Shown: one piece after another, positions 8,188 through 15,027 of the stretch
Position numbering within the stretch: position 1 is the first letter of the stretch
How the letters are laid out: each line of letters starts with the position of its first letter
Source: Methanocorpusculum sp.
GTDB taxonomy: Archaea > Halobacteriota > Methanomicrobia > Methanomicrobiales > Methanocorpusculaceae
Assembly: GCA_029987235.1 (NCBI GenBank)
Contig: DALTWF010000014.1
Location: forward strand, 1 to 39,407
Direction of reading: 5' to 3'
DNA length: 39,407 nucleotides
Translations under genes and position numbers: made by a program
The notes under the pieces: model-generated
What the model was told of the DNA's origin: nothing
The model's input: only the letters and a program-made list of their open reading frames with translations
Databases searched by the model: none

Positions 8188-10542
8188 TTACTCTGCACCC
8201 GTTCCGCGCAGATAATGTCCTGCGGTGACGCCGCCTGAGGAAATCTCACGTATTTCTTCTTTGAGCGCTTTTGCATCCTCACCGTCAAGTGCCTTGCGGT
8301 ATATGCTTGCCATTCTTCTGATATATTCCGGGCTTCTGCCGCGTGCGTCGATGGAAAAGACACAAACACCCGCGGACGCGAGTTCTTTTACATACTGTAC
8401 AAGACAGGTCTCTGCAGAGTTTAAGATATGCGTCCGGTGGCTTGAATCAGATCTTACACGGAAGACGCGGCCGGTTTTGTCTTTTAATGCCCATGCCTGA
8501 CTACAGGCGCGGCAGCCCTGAGCCGTTGCCGGGATGCAGTTCTGTGAAATCATGACCTCAAGATTTCCCTGGACAATTACCTCGACACGCGGAGGGTGCG
8601 CGTAACCGGCAAGTCCTGCCATAAGGCGGCGAATCTGCTTTCCGGAAAGTTCCGGTGAGAGACAGACCTGCCGGCAGAATTTGCCGGCACGGTTTGCCGA
8701 GACGGCGTTTGCGATGTTAAAACCGGGGCCGGCGTATTTTTCCATGCCGTGAATGCAGTCTGCCATACCCGCATTGTCAATCATAACACCTTTTGCGGAT
8801 GCGGGAATTGCGGTAATTTTCTTCTCAAACTCGTTTTCAGCAACAATCCGCGGGAGTTTGTAGATGACAGGAATGTCATAGATTTCCTCTTTTCCTTCAA
8901 AAACCACCTGTTCGATGCCGGCCGAATACGCTGTTTTGGCACAGACTACTGAATCGGTGTACACCTGAAGCACCGGTTCTGCGCAGGTCTGCGGCTTTGC
9001 GGTCGCAGGAATAGAAAATGCGCGAATGCGGCGCTCAGGTTTGGTCGAAAGACGCGCTTCGCATCCTTCTAATAAGTTCCGGCGGACGTCTGCGACAACT
9101 CCCTGCGGCAGGAATTTCGTACCGTCATAGTTCATTTCAATCGAACGGATGACAAACGGCGTTCCTCCGGTTTTTCTGATCTGGGTTTCAAGCTGTTCAC
9201 AGGAGAACGGGCGGTTTTTTGCCTCCATGAAGGGTATTTCCGATTTTACGGAGATATTGCCTGAGGATAAAACGAGACATCCTTCATCATCGACCGCTGC
9301 ATTAACATCAAGCGGAATACGGCCTTCCGGCGCCTTTGATAATAAGGCGGCGGCGCGTCTGTCCGTTTTCAGCCGGTGGGTAATCCAGAGTTCTGCACCC
9401 TGCACAACATCCATCGGCGCCGGAATTTTGTATGCATCGCCTTCGGGGAAGATATACGGCTCTTTATTGAGCGAAAGACCTGATTCGCGGCCGGCGAAAC
9501 GGTAAACGATGCCGTCGCCTGTGTCCGGCACCGGTCCTTCGATTTTTACAATTGCCTTGCCGCGTTTTTCATCAATGCCGCTCACCGTTCCGGCAAACAC
9601 ACCGCGGTTGTCCGGTTTTTTGTAATTCATGAATGCTGCGCCGCGGTCGCCCATAAGATAGCCTTTCGTAAACCCGCGGTTAAACGCGAATGCAAGGTCT
9701 TCCATGTCTTCCTGACGCGGCTCAAATGTGCCGCTAGCGACCGCATCAAGGGCGCGGCGGTAGATATTTGTGACCACCGCGACGTATTCCGGCGTTTTCA
9801 TGCGGCCTTCGATTTTCAGCGCGGCAGCACCGGTTTCGGCAATCTCCTTCAGATACGGGTATAAACATAAATCGCGCGGTGAAAGAACATAATTTCCATC
9901 GGTCGGAACAACATCACCATCGGCAAGAAGCGTGTACTGTTTGCGGCACGGCTGGGCGCACATGCCCCGGTTTCCCGAACGGCCGCCTATTACGGATGAA
10001 AACAGGCACTGACCCGAGTAGCAGTAACATATTGCGCCGTGTACAAAGATTTCCAGTTCTACGCCGCAATCTTTTGCGGCAGCCTGCATTGCCTTCAGAT
10101 TTTCAAGACTGGTCTCGCGGGCGAGAACCACACGGGAGATGCCCTGCGATGCCGCATAACGTATTCCCTCGCAGTTGTGCAGCGTCATCTGCGTGCTTGC
10201 GTGAACCGGAAGGTCGGGCGCAACTTCGCGGGCGGTTTCCAAAACGCCCGCATCCTGAACGAGAACTGCGTCAACGCCGGCACCGGAGAGGAATTTCAGA
10301 TACTCTGCGACCTGAGGAAGTTCGTCATCAAACACTATAGTATTTACCGTAACATAGACTTTTACGCCGTATTTGTGCGCAAATTCTACGGCGCGTGCAA
10401 TGTCATCGTTGGAAAAGTTTGCGGCATATGCGCGTGCGCCGAAGTTTCTGCCGCCGAGATATACAGCGTCCGCTCCTGCGAAGACTGCTGCTTTTAAGGC
10501 GTCAAACGAGCCGGCGGGCGCTAACAGTTCCGGGATTTTCAT
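8188..10542 (-). CDS. U32-family protein (collagenase-like / RlhA-type), long form with C-terminal DUF3656-like region
   Basis: The 784-residue protein opens with the typical U32 TIM-barrel start ELLAPAGSFDALKAAVFAGA. It carries the family signature EIFVHGAICYCYSGQCLFSS followed by the Cys-rich GNRGMCAQPCRKQY. The C-terminal half continues the long U32/DUF3656 architecture, with further cysteines (AQGCRACSQAW). Several U32 members are now known as RNA-modification enzymes (E. coli RlhA hydroxylates C2501 of 23S rRNA; TrhP acts on tRNA) that use an iron-sulfur cluster. A role in RNA modification is therefore more likely than proteolysis, and its place directly after trm1 (4-bp overlap) supports this. 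The exact substrate is unknown. Confidence 0.9.
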   Translation of the reverse strand: MKIPELLAPAGSFDALKAAVFAGADAVYLGGRNFGARAYAANFSNDDIARAVEFAHKYGVKVYVTVNTIVFDDELPQVAEYLKFLSGAGVDAVLVQDAGVLETAREVAPDLPVHASTQMTLHNCEGIRYAASQGISRVVLARETSLENLKAMQAAAKDCGVELEIFVHGAICYCYSGQCLFSSVIGGRSGNRGMCAQPCRKQYTLLADGDVVPTDGNYVLSPRDLCLYPYLKEIAETGAAALKIEGRMKTPEYVAVVTNIYRRALDAVASGTFEPRQEDMEDLAFAFNRGFTKGYLMGDRGAAFMNYKKPDNRGVFAGTVSGIDEKRGKAIVKIEGPVPDTGDGIVYRFAGRESGLSLNKEPYIFPEGDAYKIPAPMDVVQGAELWITHRLKTDRRAAALLSKAPEGRIPLDVNAAVDDEGCLVLSSGNISVKSEIPFMEAKNRPFSCEQLETQIRKTGGTPFVIRSIEMNYDGTKFLPQGVVADVRRNLLEGCEARLSTKPERRIRAFSIPATAKPQTCAEPVLQVYTDSVVCAKTAYSAGIEQVVFEGKEEIYDIPVIYKLPRIVAENEFEKKITAIPASAKGVMIDNAGMADCIHGMEKYAGPGFNIANAVSANRAGKFCRQVCLSPELSGKQIRRLMAGLAGYAHPPRVEVIVQGNLEVMISQNCIPATAQGCRACSQAWALKDKTGRVFRVRSDSSHRTHILNSAETCLVQYVKELASAGVCVFSIDARGRSPEYIRRMASIYRKALDGEDAKALKEEIREISSGGVTAGHYLRGTGAE

Positions 10543-11675
10543 AAGTTGTGCTCCCTGTTCCAGGTTGTAATCCAGTCTTCTATTACTTCAATCGGCGCAA
10601 GGGTTTTGATTCCCGTGCCGGAAAAATGGGTTTTTGTGGTATAGTATCCGGCTTCATTGAGGCCGTTGATGAGTTCTGTCATCTTCGGCGGGGAGAGGTG
10701 CAGTTTCTGTGCGTGGATGTGGTAATCGTAAAATGTTGCGGTATCCGGCTCGATTCTGAGCAGATTCAGCATTTTTTCCATCTGCCGCGCGGTGCCGAAC
10801 TGCATGGAAGGCAGAATTTGAAGCATCGCATCGATAATTCCGTCTCCCTGCAACGCCCCCATCCACATAGGACCTATGGGCTGCAGTTCTGCGCCGCAGT
10901 GGGGGCAGACACCTGCACGGGGCAGAAGCGAGCCTTTCTGTTCGGCCCGAAAGCGGCATTTCGGGCAGTGCATAACAAAGCCGATGTTTTGCATGGTCTC
11001 TTCTGCTGCTGTAACGCGGCTTATGATTTTTACATGCGTGCGGTAGTAATGCGCGTTTGCAAAGCTCAAAAGCGGCGTCATGCCGCGGTCGTATTTGACG
11101 AGTTCCTTTGCTACGGCGCCCATCATCATGCGTAGGCCGACTTCTGCATGGTACTCGGTGTTGCGCGGTGTTGCAAAATACCGGCGCCTGCCTGCGGCTA
11201 AGTGTGCTCCGCAGAGGGGCGCCGTATCGGTGGCTGTGACAAAGAGATACTGTTTTGCGGCGCGGGATGCGGCATCTAAAAAGGGCGCCGGTGTTCCGAA
11301 GGGGTCAAGGTCTATTGCGTCATAGCGTCCGGAGCACATCAGGCGGTTTGCATCATCGCAGGTTACGGTGATGTCTTCTGCCATCTCCTTTGCGTTTTCG
11401 CGGATAATCGAGACCGCTGTCTCATCGCGGTCGTTGATGAAAACAGGGATGTGCACCTCGTTTGCGATGCGCAGACCCCGCACACCTGTTGCGGCCATGG
11501 TGTCAAGGTATTCAGCCGGTTTAATGACCTGTGTCAAAAGCACGGTCATGTCGCGGTTGAATTCCATTCTGGTATTGTAAAAAACGGGTGCTGTTCCCGG
11601 TGGGAACTGAGCATCTTCTTCCTGAACAGGTGCACGAAATGTGGTGCTTCCTTCGGTTATTTCGTGTAAATTCAT
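10539..11675 (-). CDS. trm1: tRNA (guanine26-N2)-dimethyltransferase Trm1
   Basis: Trm1 dimethylates G26 at the D-arm/anticodon-stem junction of tRNA using S-adenosylmethionine. The motif DLDPFGTP (122-129 from the chosen start) is the catalytic signature. A zinc-ribbon-like set of four cysteines (CPKC ... CPHC) lies in the C-terminal half, as in archaeal Trm1. The frame extends to an ATG at 11690, but that codon is inside the tRNA-Arg gene. I therefore choose the ATG at 11675 (MNLHEITEGSTTF), which gives 378 residues and starts 8 bases after the mature tRNA 3' end. Its 3' end overlaps the U32 gene by 4 bp. A tRNA-modification enzyme directly behind a tRNA gene is notable. Confidence 0.95.
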   Translation of the reverse strand: MNLHEITEGSTTFRAPVQEEDAQFPPGTAPVFYNTRMEFNRDMTVLLTQVIKPAEYLDTMAATGVRGLRIANEVHIPVFINDRDETAVSIIRENAKEMAEDITVTCDDANRLMCSGRYDAIDLDPFGTPAPFLDAASRAAKQYLFVTATDTAPLCGAHLAAGRRRYFATPRNTEYHAEVGLRMMMGAVAKELVKYDRGMTPLLSFANAHYYRTHVKIISRVTAAEETMQNIGFVMHCPKCRFRAEQKGSLLPRAGVCPHCGAELQPIGPMWMGALQGDGIIDAMLQILPSMQFGTARQMEKMLNLLRIEPDTATFYDYHIHAQKLHLSPPKMTELINGLNEAGYYTTKTHFSGTGIKTLAPIEVIEDWITTWNREHNL

Positions 11676-11683
11676 ATTAATTA

Positions 11684-11758
11684 CGGGCATGCAGGGATTC
11701 GAACCCTGGATCTTCAGCTTAGGAGGCTGATGCCATATCCTGGCTTGGCTACATGTCC
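11684..11758 (-). tRNA. tRNA-Arg (anticodon CCT)
   Basis: The 75-nt cloverleaf has acceptor arms GGACATG/CATGCCC, D-stem GCCA/TGGC, anticodon stem TCAGC/GCTGA around the loop CTCCTAA, T-arm CAGGG-TTCGAAT-CCCTG and discriminator G. The anticodon CCT reads AGG. The third acceptor pair is an A-C mismatch; all other pairs are good. CCA is not encoded. A TATA-like sequence at about 11787-11800 lies 35 bp upstream. The tRNA is followed after 8 bases by the trm1 ATG. Confidence 0.93.
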
Positions 11759-11866
11759 ACTGTTCTTTATTATTTGGCGGGCTGTACTTATCATATTATC
11801 GAGCGGGGCAGGGTTTTTAGAAGGAGCCGGAGTCTGGTGTGCGGCGGAAGATATCCAAAGCGGTGT

Positions 11867-11876
11867 CTTTATATTA
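11867..11876 (+). promoter_or_regulatory. TATA box of tRNA-Arg(GCG)
   Basis: The sequence CTTTATATTA lies about 32 bp before the mature 5' end of the plus-strand tRNA-Arg. That is the expected spacing for a transcript with a short 5' leader. Confidence 0.55.
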
Positions 11877-11903
11877 TACGAAGTACAATAGTATAAGGCA
11901 CAA

Positions 11904-11975
11904 GTCCCGGTAGGGTAGAGGATATCCTTGGAGCCTGCGGAGCTTCAGACTGGGGTTCGAATCCCCGTCGGGACG
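11904..11975 (+). tRNA. tRNA-Arg (anticodon GCG)
   Basis: The 72-nt cloverleaf has acceptor arms GTCCCGG/TCGGGAC, a D-arm with the GG pair of the D-loop (a 13-22 U-U mismatch and a G-U pair are present), anticodon stem GGAGC/GCTTC with loop CTGCGGA, T-arm TGGGG-TTCGAAT-CCCCG and discriminator G. The anticodon GCG reads CGC/CGU. CCA is not encoded. It is divergent from tRNA-Arg(CCT). Confidence 0.93.
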
Positions 11976-11998
11976 TCTTTTGTTTTTGTTTTTTTTTT
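11976..11998 (+). terminator. T-rich terminator after tRNA-Arg(GCG)
   Basis: TCTTTTGTTTTTGTTTTTTT begins directly after the tRNA discriminator base. It is a typical archaeal oligo-T termination tract, without a hairpin. Confidence 0.65.
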
Positions 11999-12029
11999 AC
12001 TTTGGTTCTTCAGAGAATCTGCTGCATCG

Positions 12030-12045
12030 TACTAAAAAATTAGTA
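12030..12045. repeat. Inverted repeat TACTAA-AAAA-TTAGTA
   Basis: A perfect 6-bp inverted repeat with a 4-bp spacer lies in the gap between the plus-strand tRNA-Arg and the 3' end of the M42 peptidase gene. A related element lies at 12121-12140 (ACTAA, then TTAGT after ten bases). The rest of this gap (11999-12179) shows no gene. Role unknown. Confidence 0.4.
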
Positions 12046-12171
12046 ATTCGTTAGTAGTTCAGAAATCAAATACTTGGGATATTTCTCCGTTTCAAATTCA
12101 GACACCTTTTCCTGTCTAATACTAATTTTTAAAATTTAGTAGTTTACAGGTTTTACACGAATCCCGCGCGC

Positions 12172-12178
12172 AAAAAAA
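12172..12178 (-). terminator. T-run after the M42 peptidase gene
   Basis: On the minus strand a run of seven T begins one base after the stop codon of the peptidase gene. A second AT-rich palindrome lies further downstream at 12121-12140. Together they probably end the hxlB-aminotransferase-peptidase transcript. Confidence 0.4.
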
Positions 12179-12179
12179 G

Positions 12180-13229
12180 TTATAATTTCGGTTTGGTTTC
12201 AACTGCTTTTGCAAGAAGGCGCACTGCCTCCTGTAAATCAAGCATGTCGATAACCTCAACCGGAGAGTGAATATATCTTGCCGGGACAGAGACCGGAACC
12301 GACGGAATTCCGCCGCGCTCGAAGTTGATTGCAGATGCGTCAGTGTTTCCGCCGTCGCCGACTTCAATCTGAATCTTGATATCATTCTTTTTGGCGGTCT
12401 TTTTGAGCCAGTCAACAATACGCGGGTCGGCTAAATGTCCGCGGCCTGATGCGGAAACCATAACTACAACAGGACCTTCGCCCATGAACACCGGGGCCTT
12501 GCGGCGCTCGATTCCCGGAGAGTCGCCCGGAATGGTGACATCAGTCGCGATAGCAATGTCAGGATTGACATGGAAGGATGCCGTCTTTGCGCCCTTTAAT
12601 CCGACCTCTTCCTGCACGGTGAAAACCGCAACAACAGTGTGAGTGGTTTTCATTTCCTTTAATGCCCCGATAAGCATGGCGCATCCTGCACGGTTGTCAA
12701 GCGCCTTTCCGGTAACAGCGGTTCCAGCAAGCGGCTTGAATTCGCGGTCGATAGTTACTGGAGTACCGATGGAAATACCGAGTTTTTCAACCTCTTCAGG
12801 CGACTTTGCACCGACATCAATGAACATGTCTGCAAGTTCGACCGGCTTCTTGCGGTCTGCTTCAGACATTACATGCGGCGGTTTCATACCTAATACGCCT
12901 GGGATGTCGCCTTTTTCGCCGTGCAGAATCACACGCTGGGAAACGAGCACCGGATTGAACCATCCGCCAACGGCAACAAATCTGATGAAACCTTTTTCGT
13001 CCACATACTGGACCATAAGACCTATTTCATCCATGTGTGCTGCAAGCATGATGGTAAAATCATCGCCTTTCTTTACGGCAACAAGGTTGCCCATTTTATC
13101 GGTCGAGATTTCATCAACATATCCTGCAATCTCTTCTTTAATGACTTTTGCAACACGGCTCTCGTAGCCGGATATTCCGTGTGCATTCGACAGTTTTGCA
13201 AGTAATTCAGTTAATTCTTTGATTTCCAT
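12180..13229 (-). CDS. M42-family metallo-aminopeptidase (TET-type)
   Basis: The 349-residue protein belongs to the M42 glutamyl aminopeptidase/endoglucanase-like family. It shows the metal-binding AAHMDEIG (His65, Asp67), LDNRAGCAML with the bridging Asp, and VQEEVGLKGA with the catalytic Glu pair, then TDASAI and a terminal HSPVEVIDMLDL with the last His ligand. Family members form tetrahedral dodecamers that trim peptides left by the proteasome. It is the third gene after hxlB and the aminotransferase on the same strand, 10 bp behind the latter. The annotation is firm at family level; peptide preference is not visible. Confidence 0.94.
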   Translation of the reverse strand: MEIKELTELLAKLSNAHGISGYESRVAKVIKEEIAGYVDEISTDKMGNLVAVKKGDDFTIMLAAHMDEIGLMVQYVDEKGFIRFVAVGGWFNPVLVSQRVILHGEKGDIPGVLGMKPPHVMSEADRKKPVELADMFIDVGAKSPEEVEKLGISIGTPVTIDREFKPLAGTAVTGKALDNRAGCAMLIGALKEMKTTHTVVAVFTVQEEVGLKGAKTASFHVNPDIAIATDVTIPGDSPGIERRKAPVFMGEGPVVVMVSASGRGHLADPRIVDWLKKTAKKNDIKIQIEVGDGGNTDASAINFERGGIPSVPVSVPARYIHSPVEVIDMLDLQEAVRLLAKAVETKPKL

Positions 13230-13239
13230 AGTATTCTCC

Positions 13240-14346
13240 TTAATTTACCACTGATGCGATTCTCTTTAACGCCTCGCGGATGTTTTCCTGCGACGCGGCA
13301 TAACTCATGCGCGCATATCCTTCGCCGAGACTGCCGAATGCTGTACCGGGCGTAATTATAACGTCTGCTGCCACAATTTTCATTGTCGTCTCAAGGTCAA
13401 GCTTCGGGAACGCATAGAACGCACCTTCCGGCATTGCAACATCGATTCCAAGGTCGCGCAGACCTGAAATTAACAGATTGCGCCGTGCCTCGTACTCTTT
13501 TTTCATGACAGAAACCGAGTCCTGCGGACCGGCATATGCTTCAAGCGCTGCATACTGGGCGATTGAAGTTGGACATGCCAGTGAATACTGCTGCACTTTG
13601 ACCGCCTGACCGATAATTTCCGCATCTGCCGCCATAAATCCGACACGCCAGCCTGTCATTGCATAGGTTTTGCTTGCCGCATTGACCGTAATTACCTTGT
13701 CGCCGAATTTTGCCGCGGAAACGAATTTTGCATCGCCGTAGCAGAATTTTTCATATACTTCATCAGAGATGACCGTAACACCTGAGTCGACCGCAGATTC
13801 TACAACTGCTTTGATAGTTTCCGGGCTTTCGACCATGCCTGTAGGATTTGCGGGGCTGTTTAAAACAAACACACGCACGTGCGGGTCGGAAAACTTCTCT
13901 TTCAGGGCTTCCACGTCCAAATGCAGTGCAGGCGTAAGCGGAACCGGTTCTGCAATGCCGCCTGCAAGTTTTGCAAGACTGCCGTAGGAGACAAAACCCG
14001 GATTGTTAAAGACCAGTTTGTCGCCTTCTTCAATCAGGCACTGGACCGCTGCGTGCAAAGCTCCCGAACCGCCTGCGGTAATAAGCACGTTTTCCTTTGC
14101 AAATTCGAGCCCGTTTTCACGCCGGAGTTTTTCTGCGACCGCAAGGCGCAGTTCGTCAATACCTGCGTTGTTTGTGTAGCCTGTTTTTCCTTCGGCAAGG
14201 GCACGAACCGCCGCGTCTTTGATATTTTCCGGCGTATCGAAATCCGGCTGACCAAGACCCATATTGATTGCATTCGGACCTGCCGCCTCAAACATCTTTC
14301 TGATGCCCGAGATATCTATTGCATTAACTCGTCTGGTAAATTTCAT
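13240..14346 (-). CDS. Class I/II pyridoxal-phosphate aminotransferase
   Basis: This 368-residue aspartate-aminotransferase-like enzyme has the expected fold-type I motifs: NMGLGQPDFDTPENI near the N-terminus, NSPANPTG in the middle, ISDEVYE with the PLP-contacting Asp and Tyr, and the PLP-lysine motif SKTYAMTGWRVGF. The last Arg-containing region is YARMSYA. It transfers amino groups between an amino acid and a 2-oxoacid in the cytoplasm; the substrate (aspartate, aromatic or other) cannot be told from sequence alone. It is 2 bp downstream of hxlB and 10 bp before the M42 peptidase gene, in one probable transcript. Confidence 0.93.
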   Translation of the reverse strand: MKFTRRVNAIDISGIRKMFEAAGPNAINMGLGQPDFDTPENIKDAAVRALAEGKTGYTNNAGIDELRLAVAEKLRRENGLEFAKENVLITAGGSGALHAAVQCLIEEGDKLVFNNPGFVSYGSLAKLAGGIAEPVPLTPALHLDVEALKEKFSDPHVRVFVLNSPANPTGMVESPETIKAVVESAVDSGVTVISDEVYEKFCYGDAKFVSAAKFGDKVITVNAASKTYAMTGWRVGFMAADAEIIGQAVKVQQYSLACPTSIAQYAALEAYAGPQDSVSVMKKEYEARRNLLISGLRDLGIDVAMPEGAFYAFPKLDLETTMKIVAADVIITPGTAFGSLGEGYARMSYAASQENIREALKRIASVVN

Positions 14347-14348
14347 TT

Positions 14349-14951
14349 TTACTCGATATTGGTGTGTCTGCGCTTTAAATCACGCTCTTCAATGTCTTTC
14401 ATCTGCATGATGGTTGAAATCAGTGCATCACCGAAAATAAGGGCGGAAGTTTCAAAGAGCGTTCCAAGCGGTGCAAAGGAGCGGTACTGACCAAGTATCT
14501 GGCGGATTTCATATTCATGGCTGTCGGGTTCGTCCGTTTCGCGGCGGGCATCGATTTTGACCACATAATCTGCAATGTGACCGATTCTTGAGTCCGGATT
14601 GGAGGTGATAAGAGCTACTTTTGCATCGAGGGATTTTGCGGTTTCTGCAAGGTCTGCGATGGTTTTTGTGCCGCCTGAACCGGAAACTGCTATGAATAAG
14701 TCGCCCTTGTCAATTGCAGGTGTGATGGTTTCACCGACTACATACGAGGTAAAACCGGTGTGCATCAGGCGCATTGCAAAGGATTTTGCAACAAGTCCCG
14801 AACGACCCGCACCCATAATGAAAATGCGTTTTGCTTCAAGCAGACCATTAATAAAATTGTCTATCTGCTGATAGTCTAAAGAATGTGCAATCGCGTCAAC
14901 ACGTGCATTCATCAGACTCATCATGTTCTGAACATAGGCTCCGTTGTCCAT
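14349..14951 (-). CDS. hxlB: 6-phospho-3-hexuloisomerase
   Basis: This 200-residue SIS-domain protein interconverts hexulose-6-phosphate and fructose-6-phosphate. The family features are IFIMGAGRSGLVAKSFAMRL, GETITPAIDKGDLFIAVSGSG and the C-terminal LGTLFETSALIFGDALI. Archaea without an oxidative pentose-phosphate pathway use it in reverse with hexulose-6-phosphate synthase to make ribulose-5-phosphate; that partner is the hxlA-rraA fusion at 29605-30888. The start matches the family's usual N-terminal length. An AT-rich box (14954-14966) lies very close to this ATG, so either transcription starts further upstream or a later Met is used. A 6-bp inverted repeat lies at 14969-14984. Confidence 0.95.
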   Translation of the reverse strand: MDNGAYVQNMMSLMNARVDAIAHSLDYQQIDNFINGLLEAKRIFIMGAGRSGLVAKSFAMRLMHTGFTSYVVGETITPAIDKGDLFIAVSGSGGTKTIADLAETAKSLDAKVALITSNPDSRIGHIADYVVKIDARRETDEPDSHEYEIRQILGQYRSFAPLGTLFETSALIFGDALISTIMQMKDIEERDLKRRHTNIE

Positions 14952-14968
14952 AATAAATTTATATTTGC

Positions 14969-14984
14969 ACTATGAGTACATAGT
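14969..14984. promoter_or_regulatory. Inverted repeat upstream of hxlB
   Basis: ACTATG-AGTA-CATAGT is a perfect 6-bp inverted repeat with a 4-bp spacer. It lies just upstream of an AT-rich TATA-like stretch (14954-14966) before hxlB. An operator role is possible but untested. Confidence 0.35.
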
Positions 14985-15027
14985 ACTTGTCTTAGGAATC
15001 AGCCGTCCTGACCGCAACGGTATTTAT

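Noticed and set aside
11676..11690. Upstream ATG of trm1 at 11690
   Set aside because: This codon is part of the tRNA-Arg acceptor stem. The ATG at 11675 gives the family-like start MNLHEITEG.
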